From: Ceratothoa steindachneri
Taxonomy: Eukaryota > Arthropoda > Malacostraca > Isopoda > Cymothoidae
DNA length: 64,000 nucleotides
Assembly: GCA_963969495.1 (NCBI GenBank)
Contig: OZ018328.1
Span: 127,488,045 to 127,552,044, forward strand
Reading direction: 5' to 3'
Position numbers and translations under genes: made by a program. Of the stretch, positions 20,181 through 31,510 are shown one piece after another; position 1 is the stretch's first letter; the number at the start of each line of letters is the position of its first letter. The notes below the pieces were generated by a model. The model did not search any database. It was not told the origin of the DNA and worked only from the letters and a program-made list of their open reading frames with translations.

Positions 20181-21880
20181 GAACGTCTAGCCGATTTGCA
20201 ATCCGACCTCTTCGGTGGTGGTCAGCCCAGTTTGAGGCGGCCCTTTAAACAGAAGCGTTATTCCTACATGAGCTATAAGCACCCCCAGAACGATTGCACT
20301 GTCGGTGAATTTCGTCGAGCTTGGGCTAGGTTCCGGTATGTTCCGAAGCATACCCGTCGCTCTTCTTGGTGGGCATACGTCTCCTCCATTAACGGGAAGA
20401 CCCATGTAGCAAAGGTGTGAAAGCGAGTTAAAAGGATTTGGGGAAAGTTCTCGCAGGCCCCGCCGTCCCCTTTTTTAGGAGAATAGGACAGCAATCTCCG
20501 ACAGTGCGTCCGTGGAGGAGTCCTTTGCGACAGCTTTCTCCGCATTCTGTAGCCGAGATGCTGCTCCGCCAGTATTTTAATGCGCGTTCTGATGTCGCCG
20601 AAGGCCGTGGACTGTACTTCACCTCCAGAAGCGGAGAACCCTTCAACGACAGGTTTACATGGAGTGGCTTCTGTTCCGCTCTCGCTTTGTACGCGGACCC
20701 TAACCCGGGTTTGGACTGTGTCCCGTACGCTATACTTCGACACCTAGGGGAGCGAGGCGTCTCCTTTCTGTTAGATTTGTTCAACATGATCTGGGTAGAC
20801 GATATCTCCCCAGACTCCTGGAGAAGCGCTACTGTAAGCGCTATTAGCAATCCGTGGAGAGATTGCAAGTTGATGGAGAAATTGGTAAATGTTAGATTAG
20901 CTTTTTTCCTTAAGAACAGGACGACGCCTGTCCTCCGCAAGGTTCTACTTCTGTAATTCCCACTTCACGTCGGAGGCTCTGCTTCAAAGGGAAAATGGCG
21001 TTCGTGAGGCCATTCTTCTAGACAGCACTACACCACGGTGTTTTTCGATCCTGAGAAGGCCTGTGATACCGCATGGCAACACGGCATCATGGTGACTCTG
21101 CACACTATGGGGACGAGGGGACGCCTTCTAATCTTTATATTTTAATTTTTACGAAATCGAATGTCCTTATACTGGTGGGGGTAGTCTCTTTAGGCCAATG
21201 GACAAGATAGCGGGGATCCCATACGGAAGTGACCTCAGTGTCACACTAATTGACCTGAGCATCAACGGCATCACCAACGATAGATGCTGACTCTAGAGCG
21301 TCGAGTCCAACACGCAATGGACCGCGACTATTGATATGCTGAGGCCCACAGGCTTTGGTTTTCCTTGGCCAAGACTAAGGTGATGCAATACTTCCACCAT
21401 CCACGGCTCCACCTTGACCGAGACTTGTTCCTAAATAAGCTTCCCTTAATAGTGGTGGAATCACATCGTTTCCTTGGTCTTGTATCTGACACAGGTATCA
21501 AATGGGAGGCTCATATTTGCAGCTTTAGGGTATCTTGTACTCGCACCATGGAAATTCTTCGTTCCGTAACCTTCAGCACTGGCGCGCTAAGGCCCATAGG
21601 CTTTGGTTTTCCTTGGCCAAGACCAAGGTGGTGTACTTCTTTCCACCATTTAAACGCTCCACTTTGACCGAGACTTGTTCCTAAAGTGGCTTCGCCTAGA
21701 ATTGGTGGACTCACACCGTTTCTTTGGTCTTGTATTTGACCGACGCCTCACCTGAGGGGCTCATATTCGCAGCTTTAGGCTATATTGTACTTCGCGCCAT
21801 TGATATTCTTCGTTCCGTAACGTTCAGCACTGGGGCGCTGATAGTTCTGCTGCATTATTTTTTCATCAATCCTTTGTTCG
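20181..21880 (+). pseudogene. I-like LINE: reverse transcriptase
   Basis: Order: RRSSWWAYVSSINGKTHVAK (pre-RT), PNPGLDCVPYAILRHLGERG, FLLDLFNMIW, PDSWRSATVSAI, then CKLMEKLVNVRL. A gap removes the NYRPISLTS block. FSILRRPVIPHGNT marks the F-D-EKAYDTAWRHGI block, and GIPYGSDLSVTLIDL marks PQGSVLS. Then come HRFLGLVSDTGIKWEAHI and the thumb. A YADD box is not intact. Segments around 21350-21670 and 21590-21850 share RPXGFGFPWPR and SVTFSTGALRP, so an internal duplication of about 225 bp is present. Confidence 0.78.
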
Positions 21881-22995
21881 TTCGAAGTTCGACTACGGAT
21901 GCGAGGTTTATGCATCCGCAGCCTAGCGTGTATTGCGGAAGGTGGAATCGATCCACTACACCAGCCCTTTGCCTGATGACCGGTGCCTTCTGCCCTTCCC
22001 CATTGAGAGCCTCCTTGTCGATGATGGGTAGATGTCATTCTCTCTGCATCATGCACAGTGCATTATTCGCCTGTACGCGCAAGCATAGCACCTCCTTCAG
22101 TAGCCAACAGCTCTTGCTGATCTCGACGGTGACTATGCCGCCGAGAGATGCCAGTCATACCCTAAGCCCTTTGTGTTTAGGGCTAAGAGACTCCTTCGAG
22201 GGTTGAGTATAGCTCTCGGGCCAGTAGTTACCCTGGTTCTAGACAGGGCTCCAACCTTTGACTGTATGCCGCCACGCCTCTGTTCCCAAAGCTTCTAACG
22301 CCGAGAGTATTGCGTCAGCTTTTTTGGAGCACAATTTTTGTAATGCTGGAACCTTGAAAGTGTATATGGATGGCTCCAAGTCCCAAGAGAGGATCGGTTT
22401 CCATGCTGTATTCCCTCTTTTTGAAGTAAAGGGGGCTCTGACAGTCAGTGCGTCTTTCTTCACGGCCGAGCTGGTTGCAATAATCCGCTCGGTAAGGGAG
22501 ATAACGTGACGTGCCCGGTTCAGAGACCTGATTGTATTTTATAGAGACTCACATAACGCCCTAAGTGCTCTCGAGGCATTAGAATCGTATACCCTGTTTC
22601 GCTATATCTGTATGGCCACGGTTTTGGCGAGCCGAGCGGATGTCGAGATTATCTTCTGCTTGGTTCGTGGATGTGTTGGAATTTCGGGGAATGACACGCC
22701 GATGAGGGCGCCAAAGAGTCCGCGAGAACTGGGCAACAAGGCCAGCGTTTCCCTTTTTATCAGACCGATTACAGTCAGTTCTCCATGATGCTTGGCAAAG
22801 AAGATGGAAGACGGTCGAGGGGAACTTAAGGTTTTGTGCCATTGTGCCGCTACTCTTCCTACGACGCCGGATCGCTCTTTCTTCTTTTTACCTTTTTCTT
22901 TTTTTTGTATATTTTTTAGCCTTTGTCCTTTTTTATGGTTATTATTTGTAATTTAAATATTGTTATTTAATTTTTAATATAGCCTATTAGTAGGC
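21881..22995 (+). pseudogene. I-like LINE: C-terminus, RNase H and 3' UTR
   Basis: LTGAFCPSPLRASLSMMGR-like sequence at 21978-22031 corresponds to the TGAFRSSP-SL block upstream of RNase H. The RNase H starts at VYMDGSKSQERIGFHAVFPL (about 22357-22416). FFTAELVAIIRSVREIT carries the E of the active site, and a later D-S and GH-G-GNE region is eroded (22540-22720). RNase H separates I-type from Jockey-type elements. An AT-rich 3' UTR follows to about 22995. Confidence 0.78.
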
Positions 22996-22999
22996 TGTG

Positions 23000-23905
23000 G
23001 TGAGTACGGCGACGTTTGCACTATAGACAGGCGCCAGATTGGCTCCAAAAACTGAAGAATGGCAAAGAATAGAGTGATTTCCTTGCTGTAATTTTACCTT
23101 CAGATAGTATAGTTTGTATGCTGTCCTCAACAACCTTAACATCTTTGGAAAAGGTACCTTGGTCTATCTGCATCCTAGGGGTCCTCCTCCATGAGAATAA
23201 AATGATGAAGTAAAGGTCGAACCTTATGTCTGCTTCAGGAATTAACAGGTCCATTGGTTGCTTTATAGATAGCACTATATTTGTTTAGTAATTATTTTAT
23301 TGGGCCGCCATTGGAAATAAATGAAAAGGTGGGAAGCGTTAATCTTCTCTTTATAGCTTGAACGGATAAATTCATGGTTCTATCCATCAAACACGATTTC
23401 CTTAAATTAACTAATAGATTATAATTTGCCAGGAAGTCGGCACCTTGTATTGCACATTAGACATCACAAATTAAAATTTTCACAAAAAATTGCGCCTAAC
23501 TCCTAGTGACAGGTTTAAAGTTTGAGTACCAAATGTACGAATAGGTATGTCATAGGCTTTGGTGACGAAAAAATGCGATTCTTAGTCGCTCTGTTTTTTT
23601 CACTAGGATAGCGTGTTGAATGCTAATCATGAAATCAATATCAACTAAAATCGCTTATGTTTTTGTTGTCAATGACCTATGAACAAGGGTGGGTAGCACA
23701 CAGTTATGCAACGCCACCATCACTGTTTTCTGGGAAAATCCAGCATGACACTAATCGGTTAGCAGCCGGGGTAACACCAATGTGCTATTTGACCAAAATT
23801 CAGGTTATAACAAAAAATAGCGTTTTCTAATGCAGGAGAGTTGCGAGAGTTTTTTGAGCCGGTATGAGGTCGAGCAGCACAGCCGCCCCGCAGCGATGAT
23901 TATCA
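23000..23905 (-). pseudogene. Ty3/Gypsy pol fragment (protease to start of RT)
   Basis: On the minus strand AYDIPIRTFGTQTLNLSLG and IQGADFLANYNLLVNLRKSC (about 23390-23560) match the segment after the aspartic protease in Gypsy pol, where relatives read TYG-L-L-LG and ILGADFL-LLVD. Continuing left, KVVEDSIQTILSEGKI (about 23100-23140) corresponds to the stretch just before the RT core. The protease active site upstream is not readable. No LTRs were identified. Confidence 0.72.
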
Positions 23906-24603
23906 TCCTCTTGCTAGGTTTGCTTAATTAAAAAATATCTCTCTCTCTATATATATATGTATAAATATTAATTGTAATATCATTATTCATATATATTTAT
24001 GCATCCTCAATTATCACTATTTCTAATGATGTAAAAGAGAACCTTGTTATATAGCATTTTTTTATTAGTATTGATGGACGTGTAAATAAAATACGTGTAA
24101 GCTAAATATAACAATTTAATTTTGTTTGAAACTTATGTTTGCCAAGATTTGTGCGGCTAATAAGTGTACATTGGGAATAGGAAAATATCCAAAGGATGGT
24201 GATCGCAATATCAGAAGAATTACCAAGATCCAGAACGGAAGATTTCTTTTACCCATAAAAGAAACCCTGACCACCTTTGCCAAGCATTCAATCAAGAAAA
24301 AAGAAAATATAACACACCGGGAGTCACAACACTTCACAAGTAAAGAGAACCCGCAAAACGATAATAGGTGTTTACATCATAAGGGTGAATCTCCATAATG
24401 TAAGAAGATATCTATTAAGCCTTCTCGCAAATTTCCAGTTAGTTACCCTTATTTAGTCATCTCATCACGCAGCTGCCTTGAGGTTTTTATTAAATTTATT
24501 TTTATTAACAGGGTCTCTTCTACCACATTTCTACCACCTTTTTCGCTAAAATTAACTGTCGGAAATGTTTAAACTTTAATTTCTCTATAAGATTTCTCCT
24601 CCA
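23906..24603. other. AT-rich stretch, no gene recognised
   Basis: A 90-codon open frame at 24126-24398 (+), lysine-rich, has no recognisable motif. CTCCATAATGTAAGAAGATA near 24392 is repeated in diverged form near 24600. Confidence 0.45.
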
Positions 24604-24900
24604 TGACGTAAGAAGATGTGACTATTAAGACCTACCAATTCCTAGACTCAAAATTGTAGATTCTGTTACGAAAGATTATAAAGATTTCGCCCCTTGTTCT
24701 CTTTCTCTCTTCTTGTTGCGCGCAACCTTAATAGTTTATAAAACCCAACCACAACCGAGTTCTCAACTCTCGTTCCTTTCTAAACTCAGTGAAATGTCAA
24801 TCTCAGCCCGAATACTTGATCAAATGTCCTTCTTCAAACTACAAGAGATTCTTCTCTCTGCTTTAAATGCTGAACAATAAATCATGTCTAGGAAGAGAAT
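24604..24900 (+). mobile_element. Possible solo LTR or promoter-bearing repeat
   Basis: Starts TGACGTAAGAAGATG. It contains a TATA-like TTATAAAACCC near 24737-24747 and, about 30 bp on, GAGTTCTCAACTCTCGTTC. This architecture resembles a retrotransposon LTR. No second copy or target duplication was found, so the call is tentative. Confidence 0.3.
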
Positions 24901-25067
24901 ATTCAAAGAAACTTGACAATATGAGTTAATTATATGTACAAATGTACCTGACCACAATAGTTTAGCAGTTGGTGCTGGTAACCTGCCACTCTAATCCGTT
25001 TTGATCTACAGGTTGTCATTGATACTCTTAATCAAACTGTTTTTCCTCGGCGTTTTTAGCCTCGGGA

Positions 25068-25437
25068 CTCTATATCTTAATTTGTCGGTTCGTCGGTCCC
25101 CGTTTTGCTTTTTTTTGTTTTGGTAATAACGCAAATATTCGGCCGAGTCTAACGAAATTTAAAAGCTTTAGGTTGTTTTAAAATTTCTTTCTAATGATAT
25201 AATTGCCGAGGTCCTACCAAGGTTAGCCCGGGAATTATTTTTGGGGGGCAATGACATCATACCTATTCGGTCGATTCTAACGAAATTTGTACCCTTATGG
25301 TAATTTACATTCTCGAATGATCTAAATGACAAGGTCCTACTAAATCAGACAAGGAATTACTGAAAGTTTTGAAGGTCTTAAGGTCATAAATCAGAATAAG
25401 TGAGAGCACGCGACTTTGGTCAACAGACCTTGTTATA
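25068..25437 (+). repeat. Interspersed repeat family A, copy 2
   Basis: Same element as 1611-2013, same strand: GTCGGTCCCCGTTTTGCTTT, TTTTGGTAATAAC, two copies of TCTAACGAAATTT, GAGAGCACGCGACTTTGGTC and the end CAGACCTTGTTAT. It keeps the internal dimer structure. Divergence from copy 1 is moderate, with several small indels. Confidence 0.82.
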
Positions 25438-27620
25438 AATCCTTGGAGTTTTTAGAATCATTATTGATGACTTCCTCTCATATATATACTTTCTCACACT
25501 CAGTCTGCTCCTATCCAAATTAATATATTTAGGTCAAAAAAGGTGCGCTTGGGTGAACCGCAAGCTTCTCTTCGTAGGCCTATCTTTTTTTCTATATATT
25601 TTCATTACCTTTCCATTCTTTGCGTAACCTGTCTATCATTTCCTTTGTGCCGATGACATTCATCCCAAATATTTCTACTGTGGCTCTATATATCTTCGAT
25701 TAGCAGAGGTCATAATTATTGAATGGCTCTTTGAATCTATTCGGAAACTCAAAGCTAAAGGTTTTCTGATTAGCATTTGAGTGGATGCTGTACCCAGGTT
25801 ACCAACCCATTCACACACACACACAAGGCATGTTCGAGCGAGCGTGAAGTCACTTCTGGCTGTCGCTGCAAGAGTAATAGAGGAGGAGATTTATACCTCC
25901 TGTGTTTTGTCTGTGAAGATCTTTGCTCTCTTTCTCTTCACTTGTAACAACTTTCTCTGAGAACGCATTTCTCTCCAATCAGAGAATAAATCAGACTCGC
26001 CCAACTTAAAAGGATAAAAAAAAGCTTTCCCTGATGTACGGTGACCATTACACCCCTAGCTAACCAATCCACTCTTGGGGGGAGCTTCAGAAAATGTACG
26101 GGGGAACGACGCTTGCTTCATCTGCGACGCTTTACATCTCTCTTCGAAACGCAGGTCAAGGTCGCCGTTAATCCTCGCCGAGTAGCGACACTCTTCAAAG
26201 CATACTTTTCCATTACCTGGCAAGTTTCTACTCTCATTTTTCTTATAACTTAAGCAAACTCAAAGAGGATATAATTTATTCCAGCAGAGTTATCAATTCG
26301 TCTAATTACAATTTTTCACAACGCCTAAAATGAAGCGAGACTTTCATTGCAATTGTGGTAAATTAGTTCTCATTAGTAATTCTGTTGAAGTGACTATTTT
26401 AATCTTTATGTTAAACTTTTTTCCCATATTCCATTAATGACACTTAATTAATCATTCAGTTGGTATGTTAATAAAACACAAAATCCAATCCCTTCTTGCA
26501 ATCCTAGAGAGTAAAACGTATATTTTCAACGTCTTGCAAACTCACTCCTAGCAGTAAATATTATTGTATGTTTCGGAGCGGAATCAAAGAAAAAGCAAGT
26601 CGGTCATACTGGCATAAATTTAGTTTTATTAGTGCCTATATATAAGTATATATTCATATGCTGCTTAATCCAAAACTTTTATCCTGTTTGCTCCAAAGTT
26701 TTATTATCCGATCCTGTGTAATATCTTGGATGTCACCATTAGTCTCACATTCTCCAATCTCATGTCACTCATCTCTCCATCTTTTTTCTTTGCTTGAAAT
26801 TTAATCTGTGGAGTAACCACTTCCGTTTTTGGAAAATTATTTTCGAGGCGGCCCTCATGGTTCTCGTTTCCTCTAAGCTTGAATAATATTACTTCTTTTT
26901 ATCGGGATCTCAATCTCCCACACTTTGATGTATACCGCTTGTTAAATTTTTTGGTACCGTGTTCCTCTCTCTTAGGACTTTTCTCTAATATAACTTCCAA
27001 TGCCTCCTAAAATGTTTTGGATATCTATCCCCTATCCCTCTTGCCATTGTTACGTGTAATCTTTTGTAGTGTTTGAGAACAGCGCTTTCATGATTTTCGC
27101 TCCTACGTGGTAGAATTCTTAGCTAGTTGCTATACGCTACTGCTCTTCACGTGGTGGTTTCAAGCATGACTCGAAAAACAACTTCTTTCTTGATTCCTTT
27201 TATTTAATTTGTAATTCAGAGCTATGTGAAAGCTGGAAGATCTTTTAAAAATTATGCATATTATTATTATCATTATTTCTTATAAACCGCTTCCCTGTAT
27301 GGTAGGTTCAGCACTTGGCAAAACAGCTAAGAAATTCATGAATCTCTTCCTACCCCTCTCTGTCCTATCAAGTAAATAGAGTTACATTATTTTTTATATA
27401 TTATTATTATTACTAAAAAATCAAGTAACAAAGAATAAATAATGAATTATAAAAAAAGTACATAAAAGGAATGCAAATGAAGAACAAATATGATAAAATC
27501 ATTAAATTTAAACTACTCTCTTTTAGAATGCTCAAAAAAAGCAATGGTTCCCAATTTTCACTTTATATTATTGCAATAATAATAAAAATAATAAAAATAG
27601 TAATAATAATAATAAAGGTT
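25438..27620. other. No gene recognised; short CA and AAT runs
   Basis: A short CA run near 25812-25823, an AAT/AAAT-rich run at about 27572-27617 and a GGAGG-9nt-CCTCC inverted motif near 25880-25900 are present. Minus-strand translation at 26700-27000 is charged (lysine/arginine-rich), but no domain could be assigned. Confidence 0.45.
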
Positions 27621-27880
27621 TTACCTGCTGGCCTACAAGACTTTGAAGTCTTCACAGGGAGTTCGTTCATTGAGCCCCCTGCGGGTTTTCACACAGCCTG
27701 TTTGAAAGCGCTTGGAGAGCAAGAGTAGTGTATAGCACCAGGTAGACCATTCCACATCTTAGGGGCGACTACGGAGAAAGAAGGATCACCCAGAACCAAA
27801 GACGAGTGTGAAGAACCCAAAGCAGGAGGGCACTCCCGAGCGTAGGGCTCTTTGTTCTCTGGACGCAGCAACTGCGGAGG
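27621..27880 (-). pseudogene. LINE C-terminal fragment (CR1/L2-like, WN-LP motif)
   Basis: On the minus strand FSVVAPKMWNGLPGAIHYSC, then PSAFKQAV. This is the FS--A-WN-LP-I---S---FK motif found at the extreme C-terminus of CR1/L2-type reverse transcriptases. Only this end survives, as expected for 5' truncation. Confidence 0.65.
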
Positions 27881-27979
27881 ATAGGTAAAGGGGACTTATG
27901 GTATTTATGATTTTAATATTAAGAAGCAGGACTTAGAAGGTAATTCAAAATTAAACGGGCAGCTAGTTCATATCACGGA

Positions 27980-28100
27980 GCAGGGGAGTTGCATCAGTGA
28001 TCCATTTTCAACGGAAGAGAACTAGAAAGATTATTCCATGGCTTAATTAACGCAGGGGCAAAACATCTGAAAGAGTCTTTGGTGCTGAACATCAGAGAAG
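27980..28100 (-). pseudogene. Second WN-LP type LINE end
   Basis: The minus strand reads DSFRCFAPALIKPWNNL, the same kind of terminal motif as at 27621-27880. It is too short to assign further. Confidence 0.4.
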
Positions 28101-29811
28101 AAGAAGAAATACCGTGTTGTCCTAAAAACCACGAGGATCCCTCTATATTTCCCATTCGAAGCAGATCTAATCACTTCACTTTTTGGTTTCTCTAGGAAAT
28201 TTATTACATCACAGTTTCCTAGTGTAAGAGTTAGATAAAATACTTTACTGCAAGTAAATATTATGCTGCCGATATTCGATCTAGCTTTTAAGGCTCCATA
28301 GATGGAGAAGGACCCATCCCCTTCAAATAGTAATAAATTTAAATAACTAACTAATAATCCCTTAGATATTATATGCTATAGAGGACACCGCATTGCATGT
28401 TTTGCCACGAATTCTCTACGCAACACAAAGATTCGTAGAAAAACACAAATACAATTGTTGCCCGAATAAATTTACAACGTAAACTTCTCTTTAGCCTTTA
28501 TATATTCATGACTCTTTTTGGCAAAGAGTCAATTACAGATATGTAAAGTCTTCTGTATTCATTGGAAAGTCCTCTTCTTTAGCATCTCTCAGCAATTACG
28601 ATATAAGCCCCATTTCCCTTTAAAATCTAACTCAGAGGAAAGAACCCTTAAGTCCATAGTTAGATTACATACTTTGTAGACGCTTCGGATTCATAAGCCT
28701 AGAAACGACCCAATATTTGTGTGAATATTACTCTTGATTTACGAAAGCATTTAGGATTTCCTACATCTCAAACCATTTTACACTATAACACGATTAACAA
28801 AATTCTAACCACGCATCATAATTATCGTTTATACAACATTTCCCAACGCCTTTCTTGATTTAAATCTTTATTCTGTTATTCTTTAATAATTTTATTTTAT
28901 CAGAAGCAAACTTTCTACAATTAATTGCAATTCGAGGAATCTGCGCCGTCCGCATAATGAGAAAGATCTCAATACACAAAATGATCCGAATTGCGAAAAC
29001 TTTATAAAGCAGAATGAGCTAATTGATAGCCGTCATAGTTTAATCCTAAGATTAATTGAAATCATATTTTTATCTAACAGATGAAGATAAGTCAGCTTCT
29101 GAAGACCTAATTTGAGAACAATATCGAAAAATATAATAATTGATATTTTAGTTTTAATAATTAGAAAATTCTATGTATACAAGTGTAGGTAATAATTGCA
29201 ATGCATTGGCCTCTATATGTCGAATTTAAATAACATGACTGGAGGTTTTATAAAGATAATTTGTGCTTGAACACTAAAGCAAGACATATCGCGGCATTGG
29301 CGACTATTGAATGGATGTTTTTCAGATGTGACCATGTCAGCTAATTAATTATCAAACCTTATCTCTATAAATAATCAACATCACATAGAAAAACAATTAG
29401 TATAATGGATTTGTTTTAATTCTGCTAAAATTCTTATATCTTTAATTAACACCAATCCATAGAAGATAAACTAACTTCCACAAAACCTTTATATGAATTT
29501 AAAAAATTCTCTAAATATGAACCGATTTTATTAAATAAATATTAAGGAAAACTGTGTATAATTAAATAAAAATTATAAAATTCTATAATAATGTAAAAAA
29601 CTCAGAAAGAAATTAATGTAAGTAGAATGTACAAATTTAAGGTCATTATGAACTCATATAGAATGTATAAAAATTCATTCTATGTGTATCTGTCTTTTGT
29701 CGCGAAGTGTGCGGGCCATTGAAATAACAGATGAATTAGAGTGTCTCAGGAAGGAGGAGGCAACATCTGAATTCTTTACAATTTCCTGCAAAATAAAGAA
29801 TACTGAATCGA
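28101..29811. other. AT-rich stretch, no gene recognised
   Basis: Stops are frequent in all frames. I found no repeats of note and no RNA-like structure. Confidence 0.5.
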
Positions 29812-30060
29812 GCACTTATAATTTCTTTACCCCTTAAGAATCACTGACCACTCTTAACCAACTCACAATCAAAAAAGACAGCTGTCATCAAGAAAAAGGT
29901 AACTCTACCGCCTGGACTCGGTGCTTCATGTAAAAAGGGCTACTGAAAATTAAGGATGTGTAAGCAACGAAGCCAAACGAGGAGGCCTATCTGGCTACCT
30001 ATGAGTGGTAGTAAAATATTAGGGAAAAATCACCATTGCTACCCAAACTACTCCAAACAC
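29812..30060 (-). repeat. Interspersed repeat family C, copy 1
   Basis: Matches 52883-53110 in the same orientation: AATTTCTTTACC-C-TTAA-GAATC at the left, and a central CTACC-CCT--TC-GG---T. The shared right segment is AAGCCAAACGAGGAGGCCTA/TCTGGCTACC against AAGCCGAACTACGAACCCCA/TCTGGCTACC. The other copy abuts the 5' side of J6, so this may be a LINE 5' UTR fragment. The strand given follows J6. Confidence 0.65.
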
Positions 30061-30101
30061 GGCAAAAATACATATAGCTCTACCTACATACCTCTACTCT
30101 A

Positions 30102-30787
30102 ACCAGGTGTCCCAAAATGACTGCCTATTTTGATAAAATTGAACACTTTTATGAAAAATTCTTCTTGAATTATGTTCATCATGTTTAAATTGTGTTCTAT
30201 ACAAAATTGTAGTGTTCCGTGTACAGGGTGTCAAAAAATCTTTATTTTTTTCAATCCTTTTCAGAAGAACCCTTTAATAATGAATACAGAAGTGCGGATT
30301 TTTGTTCTGATAGGCTCGTATCAGATGAGCGAAATTTAGTAAAGTACAAGAAAAGTTCCAAAGAAAGTTTAGAAAACCTGGACCTATATACAACGCTATG
30401 CGTTCACTTGTGAATAAATTTAAAAGAACCGTATCAGTATATGATGAGAAAGGAAGAGGATTTACCCCAACAAAACTGAACCATTTCCACAATTGTTTGA
30501 AAATGAACCGAGAACTTTGGTGTAAAAGGCCAATCAAAGACTCGATATGCCTAAGACAACAGTGCACAGTGCGCAAAGCTATCATAACAAAAATTCGCTC
30601 TTCTGTATTCATTATTAAAGGGTTCTGAAAAGGATTGAAAAACAAATTAAAATTTTGGGACTCACTGTGATGGAACACTACAATTTTGTACAGAGCACAA
30701 TTTAAACATGATGAAAATAATTTCACAATAATTGTTGGTAAATTTTCTAATTTTATTAAAATAAGCAGGCAATTTGGGGACAACCAG
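30102..30787. mobile_element. Foldback element derived from a Tc1/mariner-type transposon
   Basis: Left arm (about 30102-30320) and right arm (about 30570-30787) are long imperfect reverse complements. Outer ends read GGTGTCCCAAAATGACTGCC and, inverted, GGTTGTCCCCAAATTGCCTG. TA occurs just outside both ends (30100-30101, 30788-30789). Both arms include the start of a transposase N-terminal helix-turn-helix (MNTEVRIFVLIG and MNTEERIFVMIA). The middle adds FRKPGPIYNAMRSLVNKFKR. That is the DUF4817-like HTH of some mariner relatives. The catalytic domain is absent, so the unit is non-autonomous. Confidence 0.8.
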
Positions 30788-30821
30788 TATTATGAGTTTC
30801 GCTAGCGTTCAGTTTCATCTT

Positions 30822-31130
30822 TTATGTGATTTTGGTTAGATATCTGTTAATGGAACCAGCCACCTTGGATTTTGTATAAAAAAATGGGATCAATTCATAA
30901 ACGGTAGCATCATCCACAGGAAAAATAAGCTTGTTCTTTAAGCCAAAGCATACTACAATAGAATCAGTAGAAATTAAGGATTGTACTAAATAGTGTTCAT
31001 CAAAATTTGCTCTATGCCATTTTTTATTTAAAAAGTCCACAATAACTATAAGAGACGCTCCTCCATCTTTTAAATTGGAAAACAAGTTACTATTGGTTTA
31101 GATCACAAGTCATGCTGCAGGCGACAACTT
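30822..31130. other. No gene recognised
   Basis: An 87-codon minus-strand frame (30822-31085) shows no known motif and probably is chance. Confidence 0.4.
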
Positions 31131-31142
31131 ATAAATATATAT

Positions 31143-31510
31143 ATAAAGAAAGAAAGAGCCAATACAAGGTATGTGGGTAGTAATAAACACCAAAGAGCTT
31201 TCACCATATTTAATTTCTGACTTTTAAAAGCTATTTAAGAGAGAAGGAAAGATGCAGAAACATTGTATTGCAGACCATATAACAATAACATACAAAAAAA
31301 GAGAGATTTGACGTAGATGAGCAATGAGACAAGAAACAGGACTTTTAAAAGCAAAAAAAAGGGACATTGTAACAACATAAGGATCAATGAGATCAAAGGA
31401 CGGTAAAATGAAAGCAATCCATACTGAGAAGATAGAAATAAAACCAGGGAGAAAAGATTGAATAAGCTTCTAGACCAGGAATTGAACCTGGGTCTGTTTA
31501 TTGCCGTTCA
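31143..31510 (-). mobile_element. tRNA-derived SINE, full-length-like copy
   Basis: On the minus strand the head carries the B box GGTTCAATTCC (31480-31490). It then shows the family body (GTTACAATGTCCC, CTGTTTCTTGTCTCATTGCTC) and the 3' segment with TTAAATATGGTGAAAGC and CTTGTATTGGCTC. It ends in a short TA run near 31136-31145. At about 370 bp it is the most complete copy in the window and shows the family length. Confidence 0.75.

Noticed and set aside
20273..20940. Long minus-strand frames (156 and 170 codons) opposite the I-like RT
   Set aside because: The plus strand carries recognisable RT blocks. The minus frames have no motifs and are shadows in GC-richer DNA.
27471..27728. 85-codon plus-strand frame at 27.5 kb
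   Set aside because: It runs through an AAT-rich run. The supported reading there is the minus-strand WN-LP LINE end.
30274..30783. 169-codon minus-strand frame in the foldback element
   Set aside because: It spans the inverted arms. Only its start resembles transposase, and the rest is antisense to the HTH read on the plus strand.
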